A DNA stretch of 64,000 nt from Nonomuraea cavernae (lineage in GTDB: Bacteria > Actinomycetota > Actinomycetes > Streptosporangiales > Streptosporangiaceae). Under the pieces are notes generated by a model that was given only the letters and a program-made list of their open reading frames with translations, ran no database searches and was not told the origin of the DNA. Location of the stretch: assembly GCF_014646355.1 (NCBI RefSeq), contig NZ_BMNH01000002.1, positions 1 to 64,000 of the forward strand, written 5' to 3'. The position numbers were made by a program, and so were the translations under genes. Shown here piece by piece: positions 16,227 to 27,754 of this stretch. The first letter of the stretch is position 1; each line of letters starts with the position of its first letter.

Positions 16227-17372
16227 GCGGAGGGTGGTGAACCGGTGGGGTTCAACGGGTCGATACCGGGGGCGGCCGGGCTGCACCTGGTCGACGGGGT
16301 CGCGTTGCTGCGGCCGGAAGAACAGGTCTTCGCGGCGATGCTGATGGGGTTCGCCAACCAGCAGCTCGCGCGGAATCTGGCCCGGACGACCGTGGAGGGC
16401 CGAGAGAACACAATCAAGGCGTTCGCGGACTACGTGAACACCTACCCCTGGCACTGGACACCGGCGATGGTCGACGAGTGGCTCGGTGACCTGCGCTCGC
16501 TGCGGGACCTGAAGCGCTCCACGATCCGCTCGTACTCCGAGGCCGTGCGGGCGTTCTGCCACTTCATCACCGATCCGCTCTACGAGTGGACGGCGACCTG
16601 CGGAGAGCGGTTCGGTACCCACCCGGTGCAGGTCGTGCACGAGTGGAACACCGCCATGCACGTCCAGGACAACGAGGCGGACGCGAAGAAGCGCGCGTTC
16701 ACCAAGGCCGAGCTGCACGCCTTCTTCGCGCACTGCGACGACGAGGTCGCCCGCATCCGGGCCTTCGGCCGCAAGGGCTGGCTGCCCGCCTTTCGCGACG
16801 CGACCCTGTTCAAGACCGCCTACGCTTTCGGACTGCGGCGCAACGAGACGCGGATGTTGCTGGACGCCGCCGACTTCGGCCGCAACCCGCACGGCGGCGA
16901 GTTCGGCGTGTACGGCCGGTGCCAGGTCCGGTTCGGCAAGGCCAAGAAGGGCTCGCCGCCCAAGCGCCGCGGGGTGCTGACCGTGTTCGACTGGACTCCG
17001 GACGTCCTGGACGAGTGGTTCACCGAGGTCCACCCGCTGTTCGGCACCAACGACAACCCGGCGGCCTGGCCTTCCGAACGGGGCCTGCGGATCGGCTGCC
17101 AGCGGCTCAACTCCCGCTTCATCGCCTACCGCAAGGCCCTGGGCCTCGACGAGGGGCTGGACTTCCACTCCTTCCGCAGGTCCTACGTCACCCACCTCAT
17201 CGAGGACGGCTGGGACCCGCGCTTCGTCCAGGAGCAAGTCGGCCACGAGCACGCCAGCACCACCTCGCTCTACACCTGCGTCTCCTCGGACTTCCGCACC
17301 CGCACCCTGCGGCGGCACCTGGATGCCACCATCGCCGCGGCCCTTGGGACCCAGACCGGGAGGCAGGCATGA
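16218..17372 (+). CDS. Tyrosine recombinase/integrase (cassette gene 1)
   Basis: A 384-residue integrase with a SAM-like core-binding domain (about 50-150) and a full catalytic set: Arg in AYAFGLRRNETRMLL, HxxR in DFHSFRRSYVTHL, His in EQVGHEHASTTS and nucleophile Tyr in SLYTCV. ATG at 16218 lies inside a palindrome; GTG at 16245, 10 bp after GGAGGG, is a credible alternative start. Its TGA overlaps the next ATG. It heads a three-gene unit (integrase, HTH protein, zinc-ribbon recombinase-like protein) reminiscent of recombinase-trio elements. Confidence 0.88.
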   Translation: MRVAEGGEPVGFNGSIPGAAGLHLVDGVALLRPEEQVFAAMLMGFANQQLARNLARTTVEGRENTIKAFADYVNTYPWHWTPAMVDEWLGDLRSLRDLKRSTIRSYSEAVRAFCHFITDPLYEWTATCGERFGTHPVQVVHEWNTAMHVQDNEADAKKRAFTKAELHAFFAHCDDEVARIRAFGRKGWLPAFRDATLFKTAYAFGLRRNETRMLLDAADFGRNPHGGEFGVYGRCQVRFGKAKKGSPPKRRGVLTVFDWTPDVLDEWFTEVHPLFGTNDNPAAWPSERGLRIGCQRLNSRFIAYRKALGLDEGLDFHSFRRSYVTHLIEDGWDPRFVQEQVGHEHASTTSLYTCVSSDFRTRTLRRHLDATIAAALGTQTGRQA

Positions 17373-17704
17373 AACGCAAGGTCGGCTACACGTGGCGGCT
17401 GCGTGAGGTCATGGCCCAGCACCAGATTTTCACGGCCACCGAACTGGTGCCGCTGCTGCGCGAACGGGGCATCGACTTGTCCGCCTCCCAGGTCCACCGC
17501 CTGGTCTCCGGCACCCCGGAACGCCTGTCGTTGCAGGTCATGGCCGCGCTCTGCGACATCCTGTCCTGCACTCCGGCCGACCTGGTGGACACCACCGCCG
17601 AGAACGCCGGGGTCCGCAAGACCGCCACCGACAACCTGCCCGCACCGCCCGCGAACGTCGCGAAGCTGCGGCCCCGCGCGGCCCGCATCCTGCCCGACGC
17701 ATGA
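17369..17704 (+). CDS. Small Xre-like HTH protein (cassette gene 2)
   Basis: A 111-residue DNA-binding protein. The HTH covers residues about 10-65 (RLREVMAQHQIFTATELVP, LSASQVHRLVSGTPERLSLQ, ALCDILSCTPADLV), an Xre/Cro-like fold with the DNA-contact helix around SQVHRLV. The C-terminal tail is Pro/Ala/Lys-rich. ATGA overlaps link it to both neighbours, so the three proteins are made together. It may act as a recombination directionality factor or repressor. Confidence 0.75.
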   Translation: MKRKVGYTWRLREVMAQHQIFTATELVPLLRERGIDLSASQVHRLVSGTPERLSLQVMAALCDILSCTPADLVDTTAENAGVRKTATDNLPAPPANVAKLRPRAARILPDA

Positions 17705-19242
17705 CCCGCACCTACGCCACCGGCGAGCAGTACGAACGCCGGTACATGGCCGAGTGCTGCCGCTGCGGCCGCCGCAGGCACAAGGCCGGCACCTGGCCGG
17801 ATGGATACGTCTGCCGCACCTGTTCGGACCGCGCCGTCCGGACACGGGGTACCTGTCCGGGATGCGGCCAGGACCGGGCCCTGCCTGGGCTCCGCCTCGG
17901 TGACGGAGTCCCGATCTGCACCACCTGCGCCGGCTTCTCCCGAACCTTCGACTGCTCACGCTGCGGCTTCGAGGGCAAGCTCCTGGGCGGGCGGCTGTGT
18001 GAGCGCTGCACGCTCAGCGACCGCCTCACCGCGCTCCTGGACGACGGCACCGGCCGCATCCGTCCCGCGCTGGTCCCGCTGTTCAACCTGCTGGTGGCGA
18101 TGGAGAAGCCCGGCAGCGGACTGGCCTGGCTGGCCATGCGCCGCAGCCAACCGGCGAACGCCTCCCGATTGCTGCAACAGCTCGGCCTCGGCCAGATCTC
18201 GCTGACCCACGACGCCTTCCACGAGCTCCAGCCCTGGCGAACCGCCGCTCACCTGGAAGAACTCCTGATGACCAGCGGAGTCCTGCCTACGGTCGACAAG
18301 TACCTCTGCTCCTTCCAACGCTGGCTTCCCGGGCATCTGGCCAGCATCACCGACTCCGAGCACGTCAAAACGATCAGGCTCTTCGCGACCTGGCGCGTCC
18401 TCCCGCGGCTGCGGGCCCGCGCCGAGCGAAGCCACATCACACCCAGCGTCCGGAGGTTCGCCGCCGAACAGATCAAGTACGCGACCGCCTTCCTGCAATG
18501 GCTCGGCCAACGCAACAACAGCCTCGCGTCCTGCGGCCAGATCGACATCGACGCCTGGTGGGCCGAGAGCAGCGAACACGGCCGCACCTGCCTGAGGGCC
18601 TTTCTCAGCTGGGCCATGCAGACCCGTAACTGCCCACGCTCCCTGTCCATCCCCGCGATGAAGGTCTCCCGGCGGGCCGCACTGAGCGAAGACGAACGCC
18701 TCGACGCCCTTGGCCGACTGCTGACCGACACGGAGATTCCGATACGTCTGCGTGTCGCGGGGGTCATCGTGCTCCTCTATGCGCAGCCCGTGAGCCGCAT
18801 CGTCCGGCTCAGCGTCGACGACGTGGTCCACGACGGCGACACCCTACTGTTACGGCTCGGTGAACCCGCCTCGCCCGTTCCCGCACCGGTCGCCGCTCTG
18901 CTGCTGGAGCACATAGCGAACCGCGACAACATGAACACCGCCACCAACCCCGCCTCCCGATGGCTCTTCCCGGGCCGCCGGGCAGGACAGCCAGCCCGCC
19001 CCGACCACCTGTCCGCGCTCCTGAACGAGGCCGGGATCCCGGCCTCCGCAGCACGTGGCGCCGCCATCCGCCAGCAGCTCCTCGAACTGCCCGCTCCCGT
19101 CGTTGCCGACGCTCTCGGCTACCACCACAAGACCACCAGCCGCCTCATCAGAGAGACCGGCGGGACATGGAGCCGATACGCCGCTGGCGATCACACAAGG
19201 TCACCGACAAGCCGGCCTCCTCGGGGAGCCGGCGACAGTTGA
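17701..19242 (+). CDS. Zinc-ribbon protein with degenerate tyrosine-recombinase fold (cassette gene 3)
   Basis: A 513-residue protein. Residues 19-103 carry six CxxC pairs (C19/22, 38/41, 52/55, 73/76, 85/88, 100/103), suggesting three zinc ribbons. After a helical middle, residues 250-495 follow a core-binding plus catalytic recombinase layout, but key residues are altered: the Arg-I position reads AQPVSRIVRLSVDDV (Pro for Arg), the HxxR region reads ARGAAIRQQ, and the LGH motif is LGYHHKTTS; a Tyr remains in TWSRYAAG. It may be a non-catalytic partner of the integrase. Overlaps gene 2 by 4 bp. Confidence 0.7.
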   Translation: MTRTYATGEQYERRYMAECCRCGRRRHKAGTWPDGYVCRTCSDRAVRTRGTCPGCGQDRALPGLRLGDGVPICTTCAGFSRTFDCSRCGFEGKLLGGRLCERCTLSDRLTALLDDGTGRIRPALVPLFNLLVAMEKPGSGLAWLAMRRSQPANASRLLQQLGLGQISLTHDAFHELQPWRTAAHLEELLMTSGVLPTVDKYLCSFQRWLPGHLASITDSEHVKTIRLFATWRVLPRLRARAERSHITPSVRRFAAEQIKYATAFLQWLGQRNNSLASCGQIDIDAWWAESSEHGRTCLRAFLSWAMQTRNCPRSLSIPAMKVSRRAALSEDERLDALGRLLTDTEIPIRLRVAGVIVLLYAQPVSRIVRLSVDDVVHDGDTLLLRLGEPASPVPAPVAALLLEHIANRDNMNTATNPASRWLFPGRRAGQPARPDHLSALLNEAGIPASAARGAAIRQQLLELPAPVVADALGYHHKTTSRLIRETGGTWSRYAAGDHTRSPTSRPPRGAGDS

Positions 19243-19272
19243 CTACGAGAGCCCACAGCAGAAGGCCATTCT

Positions 19273-19926
19273 CTAGCGGAGACGGGCCAGCAAGTGGGCG
19301 TCCAGGAAGCCCCGCTCGGAGGCCGGGTCGTGGAGCAGCCGCGCGAATGTGGCGAACCCAGCCCCGGCCAGCAACTCGGCGAAGCGGTCCGCCGGCCAGC
19401 TATAGGCGGGTGTCACCTTGTGGTCGAAGCGGACCGGCTCGGGCGCGTCGGTTCCGAAGAACGAGACCAGGAGAAGGCCCCCCGGCGCCAGGACACGCGC
19501 CTGCTCGGCGAGCAGCGCGGGTAGTTCCCCAGGAGGGGTGTGAATCATCGAGTAGTGGGCCAGCACGCCGCCGAGCGCGCCGTCCTCAACTGGGAGTTCC
19601 TCCATCCGGGCCTCATCGAACTTCAGCGCCGGATGGGCCCGCCGAGCGTGGTCGACCATGGCCGGAGAGAGGTCGAGCCCGAAGGCATCCAGCCCCAGGT
19701 CGTGCAGCATGGCCGTCAGATGTCCGGGCCCGCAGCCGACATCCGCCACCCGCGAATTCCCCGTCCCACGCACCAACTCGGCGAAGGTGCCGATCATGTT
19801 CCGCGTGAACGGCTGCGTCTCCAGTCGGTTAGCGAACATCGACGCATATAACTCGACGACCCCGTCGTAGGCCGTCCTGGTCTCGTCCTGGTGCTTCGCC
19901 ACGGGAAGGAAGTTAGCACCCCCCAT
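19273..19926 (-). CDS. Class I SAM-dependent methyltransferase
   Basis: A 217-residue methyltransferase with motif I VADVGCGPGHLTAMLHDLG, acidic loop GLDLSPAMVDHAR, and a post-I segment LGGVLAHYSMIHTPPGE. It is flanked on one side by the 3' end of the recombinase cassette (31 bp away) and on the other by a decayed second copy of that same 3' end, so it may have travelled as cargo. Substrate unknown. Confidence 0.85.
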   Translation of the reverse strand: MGGANFLPVAKHQDETRTAYDGVVELYASMFANRLETQPFTRNMIGTFAELVRGTGNSRVADVGCGPGHLTAMLHDLGLDAFGLDLSPAMVDHARRAHPALKFDEARMEELPVEDGALGGVLAHYSMIHTPPGELPALLAEQARVLAPGGLLLVSFFGTDAPEPVRFDHKVTPAYSWPADRFAELLAGAGFATFARLLHDPASERGFLDAHLLARLR

Positions 19927-19959
19927 TCTCAGCTGTTCTCCGGCCCGGTGCCGAATCCT

Positions 19960-20095
19960 GCGCCGTCGTATCGGACTCGCTCGGCTACCAGGACAAGGCC
20001 ATCACCCGGTGGCGCGACAAGCCGCTGGCGACCACAGTCAGTCACCAGCTGACTGGACTCCCCGGGGAACTGGCGACAGTTGATTAGGCGATCAC
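19960..20095 (+). pseudogene. Decayed second copy of the cassette 3' end
   Basis: The plus strand reads VSDSLGYQDKAITRW, parallel to VADALGYHHKTTSRL near the end of cassette gene 3, then GCTGGCGA.CACA and CTCCCCGGGGAACTGGCGAC (20057-20076), similar to CTCCTCGGGGAGCCGGCGAC (19217-19236). After both come AGTTGA(C/T)TA. Upstream parts are absent. It shows that a related element once ended here. Confidence 0.65.
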
Positions 20096-20122
20096 ACCAG
20101 TACCGGAGGCCGCGTACCTGGC

Positions 20123-20949
20123 CTAGCTCGACTGCTCGCCGCTGAGCCTCGGCCACGCCCCGCCTCGGCCTGGGTCCTCCCGTCGGCACTCGCGGACGAG
20201 CAGCTCGCGCGCCCGCCCGGCGGCCGAGGCGGCGAGCGTCTCCAGGGCGGCCACGTCCACGCCGGGGGCGGGCTCCAGCCCGAGCGGCGCGAACTCCACG
20301 TCCGGCGGCGGCGGGTCGGGCAGCGGCGGCACCCCCAGCGCGAACGCCGCCCCGGCGAGCGTGCCCGCCGGGGCGGCGGCGGAGGCTGAGGGGGCGGCGG
20401 AGGCGGCGGGCCGCCGCAACGCGCCGACCAGCTCCCGCTCGCCGCGCCCGCGCAGCAGGAGCAGCACGAACGGGTCCGCGTCGAGCAGCCAGGACGCCTG
20501 GTAGCAGAGCGCGGCGGCGTGCTGGCAGGGGTGGCCCCAGTCGGGGCAGGAGCACTCCGGTTCCAGGTCGCCGAGGGCGGGCAGCAGCGGCACGGCCGCC
20601 TCTTCGGCGGCTGCCACCAGATCGTGCGGCATGTCGCGGTCGAGCAGCGCGGCCAGGTGCCCGGCCTTGGCGGCCACCTGGTCGAGGAACCGCCGCCATT
20701 CGTCGTCGGTGAGCCGCTCGACGTGGACGACGGTGTCGTAGTCGTTCTCGGTCAGGGCGGCGATGCGGCCGGGGCTGACCGTGATCGGGCCGACCTGCCC
20801 GGTCTTGGCGTAGGCGCGGCCCTTACGCAGCAGGACCTGGTCCAGCGAGGTGTCCTCCAGGGCCTTGATCCAGGCACGGCCCCACCAGCTGGTGGCGAAG
20901 CGGGCGCCGGCCCGCTGCGGGGGGAACGCGGGGAATCCTCTGGCGTCGT

Positions 20950-20953
<4 letters not shown>
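20123..20953 (-). CDS. SWIM zinc-finger protein
   Basis: A 276-residue protein with the CxCxnCxH zinc motif in CSCPDWGHPCQHAAALCYQ (about residue 150) and the N-terminal block FATSWWGRAWIKALEDTSLD, KGRAYAKTGQVGPITVSPG typical of actinobacterial SWIM proteins that accompany SNF2-type helicases. It starts with TTG, overlapping the helicase stop by 4 bp, so the pair is translationally coupled. SWIM domains bind DNA or protein; a role with the helicase in DNA metabolism is likely. Confidence 0.85.
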
Positions 20954-23688
<2,735 letters not shown>

Positions 23689-23690
23689 AA

Positions 23691-23705
23691 CCGTACAGTG
23701 TACGG
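23691..23705 (-). promoter_or_regulatory. Palindrome and probable leaderless promoter of helicase gene
   Basis: CCGTACA-G-TGTACGG is a perfect inverted repeat ending 3 bp before the helicase GTG (minus strand). The same bases contain TACACT, a good -10 hexamer positioned for transcription to start at or next to the GTG, so the mRNA may be leaderless and controlled by a repressor covering the palindrome. Confidence 0.45.
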
Positions 23706-23762
23706 TATGTGTGGGCCGTCGAGATCGCCACAGGCGCGATCGGCCATCGCCGCTCGCGGTCG

Positions 23763-25337
23763 TCAGCGGTCCCAGAGCGGCTCGGCGCTCTCGAGCACCC
23801 GCCCCTCGGCCGTGAAGATCAGGTAGCGGTCGAAGTCCGCGGCGAACCAGCGGTCGTGGGTGACCGCCAGCACGGTGCCCTCGAAGGCGGCCAGCCCCTG
23901 CTGCAACGCCTCCGCGCTGGCCAGGTCGAGGTTGTCGGTGGGCTCGTCAAGCAGCAGCAGGGTCGCGCCGGACAGCTCCAGCAGCAGGATCTGCAGCCGC
24001 GCCTGCTGCCCGCCCGACAGCGTCTCGAAGCGCTGGCCTCCGGCGGGGGCGAGCTCGTAGCGGGCCAGCGCGGCCATGGCGTCGTCGCGGGCCAGCCGGT
24101 GCTCGGTCATGACGATCTCGGCGACCGTACGGCCGTGCAGGTCGGGGCGGGTATGGGTCTGGGCGAACAGGCCCGCCGAGACCCGGGCGCCCAGCCTGGC
24201 CAGCCCGGTGTGCTCGATCGGCTCCCCGGCCAGCAGGCGCAGGAAGTGCGTCTTGCCGGTGCCGTTGAGGCCGAGGACCGCGACCCGCTCGCCGTACCAG
24301 ATCTCGGTGTCGAAGGCGTCCAGCAGGCCCGTGAGCCGCAGCCGCTCGCACGTGACGGCGCGCTTGCCGGTGCGGCCGCCGCGCAGCCGGATGCGGATGT
24401 TCTGCCGGCGGGGGACCCGCTCGGGCGGACCGGCCCGCTCAAACCTGTCGAGCCGGGTGAGCGCCGCCTGGTAGGCCGTGGCCAGCGCGTCGTTGCCCTT
24501 GGCGCGCTGGCGCAGCACGTGCACGAGGTCGCGCAGCCTGGCGTGCTCGTCGTCCCAGCGGCGGCGCAGCTCCTCCAGCCGGCGCACCCGGTCCTGCCGC
24601 GCCTGCCCGTAGCCGGCGAAGCCGCCGCCGTGCACCCACACGCCGCGCGACTCGACCGTCACGATCCGGTCGGCCGTCTCGGCGAGCAGCCTTCGGTCGT
24701 GGGATACCAGCAGCACGGTCTTGGCGCTGGCCCGCAGCTCGCCTTCCAGCCACTGCTTGGCCGGCACGTCCAGGAAGTTGTCCGGCTCGTCGAGCAGCAG
24801 CACCCGGTCGGGCCCGCGCAGCAGCGCGCGCAGCATGAGCCGCTTCTGCTCGCCCCCCGACAGCGTGCCCAGCGGCCGGCTCCTGACCTGCTCGTACGGC
24901 AGGCCGAGCGCCTGCGTGGCGCACACGTCCCACACCACCTCCAGCTCGTAGCCGCCGGTGTCGGCGTAGTCGCTGAGGGCCTGGGCGTAGGCGAGCTGGG
25001 CCGGCTCGTCGTCACGCTCGCCGATCGCCGCCTCGGCCCGGGCCAGCGCGGCGGCGGCCCGCCTGACCGGGCCCGGCGCGACGGCCAGCAGCAGGTCGGC
25101 CACCGTGCCCGGGCCCAGGAACTGCCGCATCACGCCGATCCCGCCGGACACGGCCACCCGCCCCGAGGCGGGCTCCAGCTCTCCGGCGATCAGTCGCAGC
25201 AGGGTGGTCTTGCCCGCGCCGTTCGGCCCGACCAGCGCCGCCTTGCCGCCCTCGCCGACCCGGAACGACACCCGGTCCAGCAGCGGCCGCCCGTCAGGCA
25301 GCAGGTACGTCAACTCACTGACCTCGATATGGCTCAT
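23763..25337 (-). CDS. ABC-F family ATPase
   Basis: A 524-residue soluble protein with two nucleotide-binding domains and no membrane spans: Walker A GPNGAGKTTLLRL and GLNGTGKTHFLRL, signatures LSGGEQKRLMLRA and LSGGQQARLQILL, Walker B LLLDEPDNFLD and LLLDEPTDNLD. ABC-F proteins act on ribosomes; some confer resistance to ribosome-targeting drugs. The interdomain linker is moderately long and basic (EELRRRWDDEHARLRDLVH). Start at 25337 (MSHIEVSELTY) is chosen because the fold begins there. Confidence 0.9.
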   Translation of the reverse strand: MSHIEVSELTYLLPDGRPLLDRVSFRVGEGGKAALVGPNGAGKTTLLRLIAGELEPASGRVAVSGGIGVMRQFLGPGTVADLLLAVAPGPVRRAAAALARAEAAIGERDDEPAQLAYAQALSDYADTGGYELEVVWDVCATQALGLPYEQVRSRPLGTLSGGEQKRLMLRALLRGPDRVLLLDEPDNFLDVPAKQWLEGELRASAKTVLLVSHDRRLLAETADRIVTVESRGVWVHGGGFAGYGQARQDRVRRLEELRRRWDDEHARLRDLVHVLRQRAKGNDALATAYQAALTRLDRFERAGPPERVPRRQNIRIRLRGGRTGKRAVTCERLRLTGLLDAFDTEIWYGERVAVLGLNGTGKTHFLRLLAGEPIEHTGLARLGARVSAGLFAQTHTRPDLHGRTVAEIVMTEHRLARDDAMAALARYELAPAGGQRFETLSGGQQARLQILLLELSGATLLLLDEPTDNLDLASAEALQQGLAAFEGTVLAVTHDRWFAADFDRYLIFTAEGRVLESAEPLWDR

Positions 25338-25512
25338 TGTTCCAGTACTAGACCATCGATCCGGATCTCGTACAACGTTTTTCGGCGGATCGTCGTGATG
25401 GCGGCCCGGCACGTTCCGTGATCTTCCGGGGGTCGCGCCAGAACTACCAGATCGGTATAAGTGGGACATCTGACTGGTATCACGATCACCCTGACGCACC
25501 ACCAGGAGAACC

Positions 25513-26931
25513 ATGTCCACGCGCACCCGGCTGCTCCCGGCCGCCCTCGCCCTGGCGTTACTCACCACCGGCGCCGTCGCCCAACCGGCCTCGGCCGCCG
25601 CACCCCTCACCGCCTCCGCGACAACGGCCGACGACGCCCTGCTGGCCAAGCTCACCGCCATCCCCGGCCTGACCGTCGTCTCCGAGACCCAGCCGAGCGG
25701 CTTCCGCTTCTTCGTCCTCACCCTCACCCAGCCGGTGGACCACCGCCACCCCGGCAAGGGCACGTACCAGCAGCGCTTCACCCTGCTGCACCGCTCCGAC
25801 GACGCTCCCGTGGTGCTCTACACCAGCGGCTACGGCCTGCCCGTCAACCCGAGCGCCTCCCAGACCGAGCCGACCCGGCTGCTCGGCGCCAACCAGGTCT
25901 CGGTCGAGCACCGGTTCTTCCGCAGCTCACGCCCGGACCCGGCCGACTGGTCCAAGCTCGACATCTGGCAGGAGGCCAGCGACGAGCACCGCATCGTCCA
26001 GGCCCTCAAGACCGTCTACCACGGCAAGTGGATCCAGACCGGCGCCAGCAAGGGCGGCATGACCTCGGTCTACCACCGCCGCTTCTACCCCGGCGACGTG
26101 GACGGCGTGGTCGCCTACGTCGCGCCGAACGACCGGGTCAACCCCGCCGACCGCGCCTACGACGAGTTCTTCGCGAACGTGGGCGACGCCCCCTGCCGCA
26201 CCGTGCTGGACAACGTGCAGAAGGAGGCGCTCAAGCGGCGCGACAGGCTGGTGCCCAGGTTCGAGGCCGAGGCCGCGCAGAACGGCTACACCTTCACCAG
26301 GTCGCTCGGCACCGCCGACCGGTCGTTCGAGATGACCGTCCTCGACTCGGTGTGGGCCTTCTGGCAGTACTCCAGCGAGAGCGACTGCGCGGACGTGCCG
26401 CCCGCCACGGCCACCGACGACGAGATCTACGACTGGATCGACACCGTCGCCGGATTCTCCTTCTACACCGACCAGGGCATGGACTACTACGTCCCCTACT
26501 ATCGCCAGGCGGCCGCCCAGCTCGGCTGGCCCGAGCTCACGTTCAAGCACCTGCGCGGCCTGACCCGCTACCCCGGGCTCTACCAGCCCAACTCCGTCCT
26601 CCCCGCCGCACTGCGCACCTTCCACAACCCGCTCCCGATGCTGAACGTCGACCACTGGGTGAGCAAGCAGTCCAGCCGGATGATGTTCGTCTACGGCCAG
26701 AACGACCCGTGGAGCGCGGAGCGGTTCACGCCCAGCCGCAACGACTCCCACCTGTACGTCGCTCCCGGCGCCAACCACGGGGCGAACATCTCCCGCCTGC
26801 CCGACGCCGAGCGCCAGGCGGCCACGGACACCCTGCTGCGCTGGGCCGGAGTGAGCGGCGCCCAGGCGAACCAGCGCACCGCGCCCTCCATCCCCGACGA
26901 CGACATGCTGCCCGACCGTCACACCTTCTGA
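25513..26931 (+). CDS. Secreted S28-type serine peptidase (tripeptidyl/prolyl aminopeptidase-like)
   Basis: A 472-residue exported protein. A Sec signal peptide (RLLPAALALALLTTGAVA, cleavage likely after ASA) precedes an alpha/beta-hydrolase peptidase. Nucleophile Ser is in QTGASKGGMTSVYH, the acid in FVYGQNDPWSAERF and His in APGANHGANIS. This matches actinomycete secreted PS-10/tripeptidyl aminopeptidase homologues that remove N-terminal peptides from secreted proteins. GGAG precedes the ATG. A TetR gene with a strong operator follows. Confidence 0.88.
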   Translation: MSTRTRLLPAALALALLTTGAVAQPASAAAPLTASATTADDALLAKLTAIPGLTVVSETQPSGFRFFVLTLTQPVDHRHPGKGTYQQRFTLLHRSDDAPVVLYTSGYGLPVNPSASQTEPTRLLGANQVSVEHRFFRSSRPDPADWSKLDIWQEASDEHRIVQALKTVYHGKWIQTGASKGGMTSVYHRRFYPGDVDGVVAYVAPNDRVNPADRAYDEFFANVGDAPCRTVLDNVQKEALKRRDRLVPRFEAEAAQNGYTFTRSLGTADRSFEMTVLDSVWAFWQYSSESDCADVPPATATDDEIYDWIDTVAGFSFYTDQGMDYYVPYYRQAAAQLGWPELTFKHLRGLTRYPGLYQPNSVLPAALRTFHNPLPMLNVDHWVSKQSSRMMFVYGQNDPWSAERFTPSRNDSHLYVAPGANHGANISRLPDAERQAATDTLLRWAGVSGAQANQRTAPSIPDDDMLPDRHTF

Positions 26932-26945
26932 ACCACCTGATCCGC

Positions 26946-26976
26946 CCGTGTACCGGATCGTCGATCCGGTACACGG
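26946..26976. promoter_or_regulatory. Operator of the downstream TetR gene
   Basis: A perfect inverted repeat with 14-bp arms (CCGTGTACCGGATC / GATCCGGTACACGG) and a 3-bp spacer GTC lies 16 bp before the TetR ATG and 14 bp after the peptidase stop. It is the best palindrome of its class in the window and almost certainly an autoregulatory TetR site. Confidence 0.8.
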
Positions 26977-26992
26977 CCGTAGGATCGGGCGC

Positions 26993-27646
26993 ATGGCTGG
27001 CGAAAGCGTGTGGCTGCGACCGCGAAGACAGGAGCGCCAGACGCTCACCCTCGACCGCATCGTCACCGAGGCCGTGGCCCTGCTCGACACCGAAGGCGAG
27101 GCGCGGCTGACGATGCGGCGCCTCGCCGAACGGCTCGACACCGGCTCCACCACCCTCTACTGGCACGTCAAGACCAAGGACGACGTGCTCGACCTGGCAC
27201 TCGACGCGGTGTTCGGCGAGGTGCCCCTGCCCTCTGGGCCGGCTGGGCCGGACGGCTGGCGGGATCGGGTAAGCGAGCTGGCCGGCGCCTGGCGGGCCGC
27301 GATGCTCCGCCACCCGTGGTCCACCGGGCTGCTCGACCGCCCGATGATGGGCCCCAACGCGCTCAGCCGCACCGAGTTCCTCTACGCCACGCTGGCCGGA
27401 GCCGGATTCACCGGGCCCGACCTGCCCGCCGCCGCCTTCAGCCTGTCCACGTACGTCACCGGCTCGGCCACGATGCAGACCCGCGAGCGCGACGCCGCCG
27501 ACGCCGCGATGCGCGACCATCTCCGCGCCCGGCACGCCGACTACCCGACGCTGGCCGCCCACGGTCTCGATCACGACTGGGACGAGACCTTCGCCCGCGG
27601 CCTCGGCTACCTGCTCGACGGCATGACCTCCCGGGCCGGCCGATGA
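26993..27646 (+). CDS. TetR/AcrR-family regulator with TetR_C domain
   Basis: A 217-residue regulator. HTH: LTLDRIVTEAVALLDTEGEA ... RRLAERLDTGSTTLYWHVKTK, the version found in TetR class regulators with a TetR_C (tetracycline-repressor-type) ligand domain (AWRAAMLRHPWSTGLLDRPM). Start ATG 26993 is preferred because the earlier start falls within the 26946-26976 operator. No efflux gene is adjacent, so the target is itself or a distant locus. Confidence 0.85.
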   Translation: MAGESVWLRPRRQERQTLTLDRIVTEAVALLDTEGEARLTMRRLAERLDTGSTTLYWHVKTKDDVLDLALDAVFGEVPLPSGPAGPDGWRDRVSELAGAWRAAMLRHPWSTGLLDRPMMGPNALSRTEFLYATLAGAGFTGPDLPAAAFSLSTYVTGSATMQTRERDAADAAMRDHLRARHADYPTLAAHGLDHDWDETFARGLGYLLDGMTSRAGR

Positions 27647-27754
27647 TCACCCGTCACGCCCTCAACCGGCCCCCCTGGCCCGCCGGCCGCCGCTCCAGCT
27701 GATGTCGCGCGCGGACGGCCGTCCCCTGTCACGAGAAGTCCAGCTCGCCGACCC

